DNA of 64,000 bases from Streptomyces sindenensis (GTDB taxonomy: Bacteria; Actinomycetota; Actinomycetes; Streptomycetales; Streptomycetaceae): positions 273,735-337,734 of the forward strand of contig NZ_BMSG01000004.1 in assembly GCF_014649035.1 (NCBI RefSeq). The letters run 5' to 3'. This document shows positions 7,300 to 15,799 of this stretch, one piece after another; the first letter of the stretch is position 1, and every line of letters starts with the position of its first letter. The notes beneath the pieces are model-generated. The model had not been told where the DNA came from and made no database searches. It worked only from the letters and a program-made list of their open reading frames with translations. Made by a program: the position numbers and the translations under genes.

Positions 7300-9339
7300 T
7301 CAGCCCTGGCCGGGGTTCCCGCGCTCCAGCGCGAGGGCCAGGCCGCGTTCGGCGTCGTCGGCCGACGCGTGCCGGTAGGCCCGCTCGTACGCCGAGTCGC
7401 CCGCGGCCTGCCGGGCCCTCAGTTCCCACTGCTCGCGGATCGCCCCGAGCTCCGGGGTGCCCCGGTGCGGGTGGCCGATCATGCGCCAGTAGGCCTGCCC
7501 CGTACCGGAGGCGCGGGCCGCGGCCACCCCGTTCCCCTGGGCGGCGATGGCTCCGGCGAGCAGATCGAGGCCGAGCGCTATGCCGAGGCTGTCGTGGAGC
7601 TCGTGCTTGCTCGCCAGCATCGCGCGCGCGTGGCTCTCCGCATGACGGGGACGGCCCTGGAGCAGGTGGATGAGGGCGAGTTGATGATCGGCGTACGCCC
7701 GTGTCCAGTGTTCGCCGAACCGCAGGCTGATCCGCTGGAGCCGCATGGCCTCCTCGTACGCCTCGTCGAGCCGGCCGAGCGCCGAGAGGGCGAACAGGCG
7801 TATCACCCGGCAGCGCAGTTGCGAGGGCGCGTCGGCCGGATCGCCCGGATGGTCCGCCAGCGCGCGGTCGCTGACGGAGTACGCGGTGTGCGGCCGGCCC
7901 ATCATCAGATACGTGAAGCTCACGGAGTGGGCCGCGAGGAGCACCGCCTCCGCGTCCCGGTCGCGGCGGGCCGCCTGCTCGCACTCCTCACCGACACGGC
8001 GAGCCGCCTCGTGGTCGCCCTGGAGGGTCAGGGTGATCCCCAGGGCCCAGAGCGCCCGGGTGCGGTGCGGACCGGCGGAGAGCGGCAGGCCGAGCACCCG
8101 TTCCAGGTACGAACGGGCCTGGTGCAGATATCCGCAGCAGCTCCAGAAGAGGCCGGCGCACCCGGCCATCTCCATCGCCATCTCCGGGTCCTCGGCCAGC
8201 AGATGGTCCAGCGCCGCGCACAGGTCCGCGTGGGTGTCGGCGATCCGGTGGTACCAGAGGACCTGCGAGGAACCGAGCCAGCCCGCGTACGCCTGGACGG
8301 CGACATGGGCGAAGTGCCGGGCGTGCCGGTCGGCGAGGAGCGCGTCCTCCGACAGCTCGGCCAGCCACATCGCCCCGTACTCGCGCAGGGTGTCCAGCAT
8401 CCGGTAGCCGTCCCCGGTCCGCCGGAGCACGGACTGGTCGGCCAGCCGTTCCAGCGCGGGCGCGACGGCCTCGGCGTCCAGCGGCCCGCCCGCGCACACC
8501 GCCTCCGCGTCCGGGACCGCGATGACGCCGCGGAAGACGGAGAGCCGCGCCCACAGCAGCCGCTCCAGCGGGGCGCAGAGCTCGTGGCTCCACCCGATGG
8601 TGGTGCGCAGGGCCCGGTGGCGGCGCGGCCAGACGGTGTCGTCGGTGAGGTCCTCCGTCCGGGAGGCCAGCCGCACGGTGATCTCCTGCGCGCTGCTCTC
8701 GCGGAGCTGGGCACAGGCCAGTTCGACGGCGAGCGGTATGCCGTCGAGGCGGCGGCAGATCTCGGCGACGGCGGCCGCGCTCGCTGGATCGTCGAGCGAG
8801 CGGCCCGGGGCGACGGCGGCCGCGCGCTCGTGGAAGAGCCGGACGGCCTCGCCGCCGTCCTCGCCCGCGGACAGCGGAGGCACCTCGACGCACGACTCAC
8901 CCGCCGAACCCAGCGGCTTCCGGCTGGTGGCCAGGACCGTCAGCCCCGGGGCCGCGGCGAGCAGTTCGGTGACGAGCCGGCCGCAGGGGCCGACGATCCG
9001 CTCGCAGCAGTCGAGAACGAGCAGCAGACTCTTTCCGGACAGCCATTCACCGAGGGCCGCCACCGGCCGGCGCGGGCTGTGGTCCAGGAGACCGACGCCG
9101 TCGCACACCGTCGTGGCGAGCAACTGGTCGTCGTGGAGATGGGACAGATCGGCCCACCAGACGCCGTCGGCGTACCGGTCCCGGGCACGCTCGGCGGTGC
9201 GCAGGGCCAGCCGGCTCTTGCCGACCCCGCCGCTGCCGGTCAGCGTGACCAGTCGATGATCTCGAAGTGCCCGTTCGATGCTGACCAGTTCGCTGGTGCG
9301 GCCCACGAAACTGGTCGTCACGACGGGAAGGTTGCCCAT
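7300..9339 (-). CDS. NB-ARC/STAND ATPase of the LuxR/AfsR-related regulator group, no DNA-binding domain seen
   Basis: Protein of about 679 residues. The N-terminus VVTTSFVGRTSELVSIERAL leads into an NB-ARC ATPase with Walker A GSGGVGKSRLA (about 40-50), Walker B LLLVLDCCERI and the GxP motif GIPLAVELA. A winged-helix arm follows, then TPR-like helices to the end. Relatives in Streptomyces often carry an N-terminal OmpR/BTAD or C-terminal LuxR helix-turn-helix, and neither is visible here. It may act through a partner. The start is uncertain: ATG 9339 matches the family, while an in-frame ORF extends to 9465. It is divergent from the hydrolase at 9613. Confidence 0.8.
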   Translation of the reverse strand: MGNLPVVTTSFVGRTSELVSIERALRDHRLVTLTGSGGVGKSRLALRTAERARDRYADGVWWADLSHLHDDQLLATTVCDGVGLLDHSPRRPVAALGEWLSGKSLLLVLDCCERIVGPCGRLVTELLAAAPGLTVLATSRKPLGSAGESCVEVPPLSAGEDGGEAVRLFHERAAAVAPGRSLDDPASAAAVAEICRRLDGIPLAVELACAQLRESSAQEITVRLASRTEDLTDDTVWPRRHRALRTTIGWSHELCAPLERLLWARLSVFRGVIAVPDAEAVCAGGPLDAEAVAPALERLADQSVLRRTGDGYRMLDTLREYGAMWLAELSEDALLADRHARHFAHVAVQAYAGWLGSSQVLWYHRIADTHADLCAALDHLLAEDPEMAMEMAGCAGLFWSCCGYLHQARSYLERVLGLPLSAGPHRTRALWALGITLTLQGDHEAARRVGEECEQAARRDRDAEAVLLAAHSVSFTYLMMGRPHTAYSVSDRALADHPGDPADAPSQLRCRVIRLFALSALGRLDEAYEEAMRLQRISLRFGEHWTRAYADHQLALIHLLQGRPRHAESHARAMLASKHELHDSLGIALGLDLLAGAIAAQGNGVAAARASGTGQAYWRMIGHPHRGTPELGAIREQWELRARQAAGDSAYERAYRHASADDAERGLALALERGNPGQG

Positions 9340-9600
9340 CACGGGGACATCCTGCCTCGCCCGGGCCCACCGCCTCCGTTCATAGCGAAAAGCAGTCAGA
9401 AACGGCCGACAATGCATCCCGTTCGATCGGTGAGCGGCGTCGTTCGAAAGGCGGGAGGTGATCATGGAAGCGGTCGTGGCAGTGCCTCAGCAGTGCCTCG
9501 GGCGCGGGGACGGCCCGCCGGGCCCCGGGCGCTGGGCCCGTCACGCGGACGGATACACGTACGGACACATGTGCGGAGAGGTGCTGTCGGACCCCTGCGC

Positions 9601-9613
9601 TACGTTGCTGGTA
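9601..9613 (+). promoter_or_regulatory. Leaderless-type -10 box for the hydrolase at 9613
   Basis: TACGTT (9601-9606) fits the TANNNT -10 consensus. The ATG follows after six bases, so transcription would start at or beside the start codon. No Shine-Dalgarno sequence is present. Confidence 0.45.
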
Positions 9614-10317
9614 TGACGCACTTCGTACTCGTGGCAGGGGCTTGGCTCGGTTCGTGGGCGTGGCGCGACGTGGCGCCCGACCTGCGCGCGGCCGGTCACG
9701 CAGTCCACCCGCTGACCCTTTCGGGGCTCGCCGACAAGCGGGGGGTGGCCGCAGGACCGGGGACGCACGTCCAGGACATCGTCGACGAGGTCGAGCGGCT
9801 TGGCCTGCGCGATGTGGTGCTCGTCGGTCACAGCTACGCGGGTATCCCCGTCGGTCAGGCGGCCGAGCGGATCGGCGACCGGCTGGCCCGCGCGGTCTTC
9901 GTCGACTCCAACGTCCCGGCGGACGGGGAGCCGTTCGTCTCCGGCTGGCCGGACGGCCGGGCCGGGGTGGAGGCGGCGATCGCCGCCAACGAGGGCTTCT
10001 GGCCGCCGCCGACCGCCGCCGACTGCGCGGGCCAGGGCCTCACCGACGAGCAGATCGCCCGTTTCCTCGACGGCGCGACACCCCACCCCGGCGCCACCCT
10101 CACCGAGCCCGCCGTCCTGGCACGCCCGCTGGGGCTGCTGCCCACGACGTACGTCAAGTGCCTGCTCGACTGGCCCGAGCCGAGCCCCGAGGTGGCCGAG
10201 CTGCTGACGAGCGAGCGCTGGCGGCTGGTCACGATGGACACCGGCCACTGGCCGATGTTCTCGCAGCCGCGCGAGCTCGCCCGGATCCTGCTCGACGCGG
10301 CGGAAACGGACGGGTGA
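9613..10317 (+). CDS. Alpha/beta hydrolase
   Basis: Cytoplasmic alpha/beta-hydrolase of 234 residues. The N-terminus MTHFVLVAGAWLGSWAW resembles small esterase/salicylate-esterase-like hydrolases. The nucleophile elbow is VLVGHSYAG with Ser near residue 77, and the catalytic His is in DTGHWPMFSQP near the C-terminus. No signal peptide is present. Its stop overlaps a GTG start (GTGA) and a downstream ATG of a small zinc-ribbon gene, so the two are probably coupled. The substrate cannot be predicted. Confidence 0.87.
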   Translation: MTHFVLVAGAWLGSWAWRDVAPDLRAAGHAVHPLTLSGLADKRGVAAGPGTHVQDIVDEVERLGLRDVVLVGHSYAGIPVGQAAERIGDRLARAVFVDSNVPADGEPFVSGWPDGRAGVEAAIAANEGFWPPPTAADCAGQGLTDEQIARFLDGATPHPGATLTEPAVLARPLGLLPTTYVKCLLDWPEPSPEVAELLTSERWRLVTMDTGHWPMFSQPRELARILLDAAETDG

Positions 10318-10319
10318 CG

Positions 10320-10502
10320 ATGCCGAGCTCACCGGACGAGGCGGCCACGGAGCACCCGGAGATCACTTACATCGGTTGCGCGCGGTGCGGCACCCTGATC
10401 GCGGGCCTCGACGGGCGGTACGCCTGCTCGGGCTGCGGCTGGGTCAACGAGTGGACCGAGGGGCACCGCCCCCTGCCCGAGGCCCGGCGCCGCCGCGGCT
10501 GA
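10320..10502 (+). CDS. Small zinc-ribbon-like protein
   Basis: Sixty-residue protein with two CxxC pairs, GCARCG and CSGCG, spaced about 15 residues apart, as in zinc ribbons. The rest is polar and ends with Arg residues. The ATG at 10320 lies three bases after the hydrolase stop; a GTG at 10314 in the same frame overlaps that stop. It is too short to infer a role. Co-translation with the hydrolase suggests a shared condition of expression. Confidence 0.7.
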   Translation: MPSSPDEAATEHPEITYIGCARCGTLIAGLDGRYACSGCGWVNEWTEGHRPLPEARRRRG

Positions 10503-10626
10503 GCCACGACCGGCCGCCCGCCGGCACCCCGGCCGGAATCGACGCCACCCCGACCGGCTTGCCGACGGCAGGGTGGCCGCACTGCCGACGACCCGGCGGC
10601 CCCCCGGCCGCGGAGGAGACCCCGCC

Positions 10627-11166
10627 ATGCCCGACCCGCACGACACCGACCCGATCCGCGCCGCCCTGGCCGGGATCGCCTCCCTGCTCGCCCCGGCGCA
10701 CCCCGACGTGGCCGAGGAGGTGCTCCGCGCCCACGACAGCCCGGAGGACTACGTGAACGCTTTCGCGGACCGGCTGGACGGCCGGGGCATCGACGAGCCG
10801 GTCGACGACCTGGCCTGGATCGCCCTCGTCGACGCGCTCGCCGCCCACGGTCTGCTCGCGGAGTTCGACTGGAAGGAGGACCCCCAGGAGATCCGGGCCC
10901 GGCTGCGGCAGCTGGAGTCGCGGCCCGCCGTGGATCCATGGGTGCTCTTCGAGGCCGGTACGACGGCCCTGCCGACCGACGCGTACCTGGACGCCTGCGG
11001 CCGCCGCTACCGCGAGAGCGGTGCGGCTCTGGCCGTCCTCGACATCGACTCCGACTGCTACCCGGTGGTCGGCCTGCCGGCGGCCCGGGCCGACGAGCTG
11101 ACCGCGCTCGCCGCCCGGGCGGGCTTTCCCGTGCACCACCTCGGCACGGACCCCGGCGGACCGTGA
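10627..11166 (+). CDS. Conserved hypothetical protein, DUF6630-like
   Basis: Soluble protein of 179 residues. The first half is helical and acidic (IRAALAGIASLLAPAHPDVA, then EPVDDLAWIALVDALAAHG). The second has a conserved patch VLDIDSDCYPVVGLP near residue 145. This pattern resembles proteins I know as DUF6630, of unknown function; the match is from memory. GGAGGAG lies nine bases before the ATG at 10627, which is preferred over an in-frame ATG at 10573. Confidence 0.65.
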   Translation: MPDPHDTDPIRAALAGIASLLAPAHPDVAEEVLRAHDSPEDYVNAFADRLDGRGIDEPVDDLAWIALVDALAAHGLLAEFDWKEDPQEIRARLRQLESRPAVDPWVLFEAGTTALPTDAYLDACGRRYRESGAALAVLDIDSDCYPVVGLPAARADELTALAARAGFPVHHLGTDPGGP

Positions 11167-11337
11167 CGGAGATCTCGCCCGCCGCCAACGGGGCCGCGGG
11201 GAGCGCCGTTCCAGCAGGTGCGGCGGGGTCCGCGCGCCGGAACGGAATCGCGACCGCCGCCGCCCACCACGTACACTCGCCCCGCCTCCGCAGACCCGCG
11301 CAGGCATTCCGCACCCGACGACGGGGAAACAAACCGT

Positions 11338-11499
11338 ATGAGTTCCGCAGACAGCACCGAAGCACCGATCTACGCCGGCCTCGTGGAGGAGCAGGGCGAT
11401 GTGCCCGCCGAAGTCCGCCGGGTGGCCGAGGAAGTCCTGCGCGAGGCCGACCGCGCCCTCGACTTCGGCACCGTGCGGGCAGCAGCCGCAGCCCGCTAG
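11338..11499 (+). CDS. Small conserved streptomycete protein
   Basis: Protein of 53 residues, MSSADSTEAPIYAGLVEEQG and then a helical stretch with VAEEVLREADRALDF. Acidic, no cysteines, no membrane segment. GGGGAAA upstream serves as ribosome site. I recognise similar short Streptomyces proteins but no function. An upstream in-frame extension (from 11218) has shadow-like composition and was not adopted. Confidence 0.55.
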   Translation: MSSADSTEAPIYAGLVEEQGDVPAEVRRVAEEVLREADRALDFGTVRAAAAAR

Positions 11500-12330
11500 C
11501 AGAGAGCCGGAGCCATCCGGTCGCAGCCGCCCCCGGGCAGCTGTGTCCATCACGGGACGATAAACGTCCTGCAACTATTGCCATATTCTTGCGTTCGTGA
11601 CGCGACGGTTTGCTGAAGAACCGTTGCCGGTGGACGTGGGTGAGGCCGCGGTAGGCCAGGCGCCCGGACGACGGGCCCCGTACCGCCGCGGCCCCCGGCC
11701 ACCCGCCGCGATCGCCCCGGTGGCCGTGCTTCGGTGAGCGGTCCGCGCAACCGCGCGGAGAGCGCTCCCAGCCGGCCGCCGAGGGGCGGAAACCCGCTTG
11801 TCGCGCCGCCCGCGATGCCGCCCCGCGAGGCTGCCCTACGGCGCTGCCCTACGGCGCTGCCCTACGGCGCTGCTCTGCGGCGCTGCTCTGCGGCGCTGCC
11901 CTACGGCGCTGCCCTACGGCGCTGCCCTACGGCGCTGCCCTACGGCGCTGCCCTACGGCGCTGCCCTACGGCGCTGCCCTACGGCGCTGCTCTGCGGCGC
12001 TGCCCGCGTCCCGCTGGCGGCGGCGCGTGCCTGGTGAAGCCGCGTCCCGGTTGACGCCGTCGACCGGCCCGTACCTCGCCGCCCCCTGACCGCCTCACGG
12101 TCCCTGACCGCCTCGCGGCCCCTCTGCGGTCACCCCGAGGGTCCGCGCACCCCCGGGCACCCCCTGCGCACGCTCCGTGCCCGCTTGGCGCGCCATCGGC
12201 AGAGACTGTCGAATAATTACGGAACCTGCGCGACATCTTGCGGGCATTCGTCGGCGGTGGTTGAGTGTGGCTCGCCGCACAGCTCGGGGCTGTGGGGTTT
12301 CCCGCACTCCTGCCCTAAAGGGGTCCACCG
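11500..12330. other. Non-coding stretch between a small gene and the ABC operon
   Basis: No convincing gene on either strand. It contains the 13-bp minisatellite at 11831-11999. Short AT-richer sequence at 12205-12240 (GTCGAATAATTACGG) may belong to the promoter of the ABC operon, but I could not assign clear -35/-10 boxes. Confidence 0.6.
11831..11999. repeat. 13-bp minisatellite, 13 complete copies
   Basis: Head-to-tail units of CTGCCCTACGGCG fill 11831-11999 with no interruption. Ten copies are identical; three (starting 11870, 11883 and 11987) are CTGCTCTGCGGCG. A degenerate further unit starts at 12000. A 13-bp period is not a codon multiple, so the three frames rotate through a 13-residue peptide repeat. 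Confidence 0.95.
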
Positions 12331-13683
12331 ATGAGAAGTTCTGTTCTTCGTCGTACCTGTACCGCCGCCATCGCCACCGCACTGGCCGTCACCGGCCTGG
12401 CCGCCTGCAGCTCCGAGGGCGACAGCGCGGCGGACGGCAAGACGCGCATCACGGTCAACTGCTGGCCCCAGCCGAGTGCGAAGATCGACCACAAGCGGTT
12501 CGACGAGGACGTCAAGACGTTCGAGAAGCAGAACCCCGGCATCGACGTCGTCGCGCACGACGCCTTCCCGTGCCAGGACCCCAAGACCTTCGACGCGAAG
12601 CTCGCCGGCGGTCAGATGGAGGACGTCTTCTACACGTACTTCACCGACACCGAGCGCGTCGTCTCCATCAACCAGGCCGCGGACATCACCGAGTACGTCA
12701 AGGACCTCAAGGCGTACAAGGACATAGCCCAGCCCCTGCGCGACGCCTACACCGTCGACGGCAAGATCTACGGGATCCCGCGCACCAACTACTCCATGGG
12801 CCTGCTCTACAGCAAGCCGCTCTTCACCAAGGCCGGCCTCGACCCCAGCAAGCCGCCGACCACCTGGGCGGAGGTCCAGGCCGCGGCCAAGAAGATCGCC
12901 GCGCTCGGCGACGGGACCGTGGGTTTCGCCGAGTACAGCGCGCAGAACCAGGGCGGCTGGCACTTCACCGCCTCGATCTACTCCCAGGGCGGCGCGGTCG
13001 TCAGCGAGGACGGCAAGAAGGCCACGGTCGACACCCCCGAGGGCAAGGCCGTCCTGCAGAACCTCAAGGACATGCGCTGGCGCGACAACTCCATGGGCGC
13101 CAAGCAACTCCTCATCATCAACGACACCCTCCAGATGATGGGCTCCGGCAAGCTCGGCATGTACCTGGCCGCCCCCGACAACGTCCCGCGTATCGTCAAG
13201 GAGGCCGGCGGCAGGTACGAGGACCTCGCCTTCGCCCCGATGCCCGGCGGCAAGGGCACCCTCATGGGCGGCGACGGCTACATGTTCAACAAGAAGGCCA
13301 CCCCCGAGCAGATCAAGGCCGGCCTCACGTGGCTGGAGTGGACCTTCCTCACCCCGGGCCAGGGCTACATGAACAACTACGCCCGCGCGGCCTCGGACAA
13401 GTCTCCGGTCGGCCTGCCCGAGCCGCGGCTGTTCACCGGCGCCACCGACGCCAAGGACCAGGAGCTGAAGAAGGCGTCCGCCAACGTCCCGGTCGAGAAC
13501 TACCAGGCCTTCATCGACGGCGGCCAGCAGCTCGACATGAAGCTGGAGCCCAAGCACGGCCAGCAGATCTACGCGGTCCTCGACGGCGCCGTCTCGGCCG
13601 TCCTGACGAAGAAGGACGCGGACATCGACGCCCTCCTCAAGGACGCCCAGTCCAAGATCGACGGAATCCTGGCCCGAGGCTGA
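12331..13683 (+). CDS. Carbohydrate ABC transporter, extracellular binding lipoprotein
   Basis: Family 1 solute-binding lipoprotein of 450 residues. The signal peptide ends in the lipobox LAAC with the acyl-Cys near residue 26. The mature part begins DGKTRITVNCWPQPSAKIDH and has the Trp/Tyr-rich pattern of sugar-binding proteins. It captures an oligosaccharide outside the membrane and hands it to the two permeases encoded next (13689, 14675). No ATPase gene is nearby, so the shared MsiK-type ATPase of streptomycetes probably energises the system; that is inference. The downstream GH13 suggests an alpha-glucoside ligand. Confidence 0.92.
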   Translation: MRSSVLRRTCTAAIATALAVTGLAACSSEGDSAADGKTRITVNCWPQPSAKIDHKRFDEDVKTFEKQNPGIDVVAHDAFPCQDPKTFDAKLAGGQMEDVFYTYFTDTERVVSINQAADITEYVKDLKAYKDIAQPLRDAYTVDGKIYGIPRTNYSMGLLYSKPLFTKAGLDPSKPPTTWAEVQAAAKKIAALGDGTVGFAEYSAQNQGGWHFTASIYSQGGAVVSEDGKKATVDTPEGKAVLQNLKDMRWRDNSMGAKQLLIINDTLQMMGSGKLGMYLAAPDNVPRIVKEAGGRYEDLAFAPMPGGKGTLMGGDGYMFNKKATPEQIKAGLTWLEWTFLTPGQGYMNNYARAASDKSPVGLPEPRLFTGATDAKDQELKKASANVPVENYQAFIDGGQQLDMKLEPKHGQQIYAVLDGAVSAVLTKKDADIDALLKDAQSKIDGILARG

Positions 13684-13688
13684 GAGCC

Positions 13689-14657
13689 ATGAAGACCACC
13701 ACCCGCCCCACGGCGCCCGGGAGAGGGCGGTCCGCCGACGCGACGCCTTCCCCCGGGGGCGCGCCCCCGGCGGTCCGCGGGCCCCGGCAACCCCTGCGCA
13801 GGAAGATCGCCGACCAGGCCACCGCCTACGGGTTCCTGATCGGCGGACTGCTCTGCTTCATCCTGTTCTCCTGGTATCCGGCGATCCGGTCGCTGATCAT
13901 CGCGTTCCAGAAGTACACCCCCGGCTCCGACCCCGAGTGGGTCGGCACCGCGAACTTCACCCGGGTCCTCCAGGACCCGGAGTTCACGGCCGCCTGGCGC
14001 AACACCCTCACCTTCACGGTGCTCGCCCTGGTCATCGGGTTCGCGATTCCCTTCGTCATGGCGCTCGTCCTCAACGAACTCCCGCACGCCAAGGCGTTCT
14101 TCCGGGTCGTCGTCTACCTCCCCGTGATGATTCCGCCGGTCGTCAGCGCCCTGCTGTGGAAGTGGTTCTACGATCCGGGGGCGGGCCTCGCCAACGAGGT
14201 GCTCGGCTTCCTCCACCTGCCCACGTCGAACTGGACCAACGGCGCCGACACCGCGCTCGTCTCGCTGGTCATCGTCGCGACCTGGGCCAACATGGGCGGC
14301 ACCGTCCTCATCTACCTCGCCGCCCTCCAGGGCATACCCGGCGAGCTGTACGAGGCGGCCGAGCTCGACGGCGCGTCCGTCTGGCAGCGCGTCCGGCACG
14401 TCACGATCCCGCAGACCCGCTTCATCATCCTGATGCTGATGCTCCTTCAGGTCATCGCGACGATGCAGGTGTTCACCGAACCCTTCGTCATCACCGGCGG
14501 CGGCCCGGAGAACTCCACCGTCACCGTGCTCTACCTGATCTACAAGTACGCCTTCCTCTACAACGACTTCGGCGGCGCGTCCGCCCTCAGCGTGATGCTC
14601 CTGCTGGTGCTCAGCGCCTTCTCCGCCCTGTATCTGCGACTCACCCGCACCGACTGA
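13689..14657 (+). CDS. Carbohydrate ABC transporter permease (MalF-type)
   Basis: Integral membrane permease of 322 residues with about six transmembrane segments after a Pro/Arg-rich cytoplasmic N-terminus. The EAA loop that docks the ATPase is ELYEAAELDGASVWQRVRHV near residue 220. It starts five bases after the stop of the binding-protein gene and precedes the MalG-type permease, so the three form one operon. Confidence 0.93.
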   Translation: MKTTTRPTAPGRGRSADATPSPGGAPPAVRGPRQPLRRKIADQATAYGFLIGGLLCFILFSWYPAIRSLIIAFQKYTPGSDPEWVGTANFTRVLQDPEFTAAWRNTLTFTVLALVIGFAIPFVMALVLNELPHAKAFFRVVVYLPVMIPPVVSALLWKWFYDPGAGLANEVLGFLHLPTSNWTNGADTALVSLVIVATWANMGGTVLIYLAALQGIPGELYEAAELDGASVWQRVRHVTIPQTRFIILMLMLLQVIATMQVFTEPFVITGGGPENSTVTVLYLIYKYAFLYNDFGGASALSVMLLLVLSAFSALYLRLTRTD

Positions 14658-14674
14658 GAGGAGCGTCGCCCGCC

Positions 14675-15628
14675 ATGACACAGACAGCTCCGCCCCCGGT
14701 GACCAAGCCGGCCGGCGCCCGGGCCAAGCGCTCCGGCGAGACACCGGCCGCCCGCTCCGTACGCACCGTCATCTCGCCGCTGGCGCTTGCCGGGCGCCGC
14801 GGCAAGGTCACGTACTGGTCGGTGTTCACCCTCGTCGTCCTGCTCTTCGCGCTCGCGTTCCTCTTCCCCGTCTACTGGATGGTCACGGGCGCGATGAAAC
14901 CGCCCGAGGAAGTGGTCCGCACCCCGCCCACCCTCGTCCCCGAGCAGTGGCAGCTCAGCGGCTACACCGACGCCTGGGACCTGATGCGGCTCCCGACCCA
15001 CCTGTGGAACACGGTCGTCCAGGCGACCGGCGCCTGGGTGCTCCAGATCGTCTTCTGCACCGCCGCCGCCTACGCCCTGTCCAAGCTCAGGCCCGCCTTC
15101 GGCAAGGTGATCCTCGGCGGCATCCTCGCCACCCTCATGGTCCCGGTGCAGGCCCTCGTCGTACCGAAGTACCTCACCATCGCCGACATGCCGCTGATCC
15201 ACGTCAACCTGCTGAACGACCCGCTGGCCATCTGGCTGCCGGCCGTCGCCAACGCCTTCAACCTCTACCTGCTCAAACGGTTCTTCGATCAGATCCCGCG
15301 TGACGTCCTGGAAGCCGCCGAGATCGACGGGGCCGGCAGGCTGCGCACCCTCTGGTCCATCGTCCTGCCACTGTCGAGACCCGTCCTCGGCGTCGTCTCG
15401 ATCTTCGCGCTGGTCGCCGTCTGGCAGGACTTCCTCTGGCCCCTGATGGTCTTCTCCGACACCGGGAAACAGCCGATCAGCGTCGCCCTCGTGCAGCTCT
15501 CGCAGAACGTCCCGCTGACCGTACTGATCGGGGCCATGGTCATCGCGAGCATCCCGATGGTCCTGATGTTCCTGGTCTTCCAACGGCACATCATCGCCGG
15601 AATCAGCGCGGGCAGCACCAAGGGCTGA
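14675..15628 (+). CDS. Carbohydrate ABC transporter permease (MalG-type)
   Basis: Second membrane permease, 317 residues with about six transmembrane segments. The EAA motif DVLEAAEIDGAGRLRTLWSI lies near residue 215, and a family-typical YWMVTGAMKPPEEV follows the first segment. GAGGAG precedes the ATG at 14675, and 17 bases separate it from the previous stop. A weak hairpin (CGCCACC/GGTGGCG, 15633-15650) follows and may reduce read-through to the glucosidase gene. Confidence 0.93.
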   Translation: MTQTAPPPVTKPAGARAKRSGETPAARSVRTVISPLALAGRRGKVTYWSVFTLVVLLFALAFLFPVYWMVTGAMKPPEEVVRTPPTLVPEQWQLSGYTDAWDLMRLPTHLWNTVVQATGAWVLQIVFCTAAAYALSKLRPAFGKVILGGILATLMVPVQALVVPKYLTIADMPLIHVNLLNDPLAIWLPAVANAFNLYLLKRFFDQIPRDVLEAAEIDGAGRLRTLWSIVLPLSRPVLGVVSIFALVAVWQDFLWPLMVFSDTGKQPISVALVQLSQNVPLTVLIGAMVIASIPMVLMFLVFQRHIIAGISAGSTKG

Positions 15629-15799
15629 CCCACGCCACCCCTCGGTGGCGCGCCCCCTCAGGACCCGCCGCCGTCCCCGGCCTTCCCGCCCCGCTCCGGG
15701 GCGGCGGCGTCAGACCCTCCCCAGCACCCCCGCTCCTCCCTGTCGCGCGGACCGGCCCACCCCGCCGGCGACCGCGCCCGCCCGAAAGGAACCCGCCTT

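Noticed and set aside
6505..10317. A 1270-codon open frame on the plus strand
   Set aside because: It runs antisense through the GNAT and ATPase genes and then merges with the real hydrolase at 9613. It is a by-product of high-GC codon bias; only the hydrolase part is supported.
11831..11999. Possible CRISPR array
   Set aside because: Units are 13 bp with no spacers and no cas genes nearby.
11734..12054. ORF spanning the 13-bp repeats, giving a 13-residue peptide repeat
   Set aside because: The repeat is open in all frames by composition and has no ribosome site or conserved flanks.
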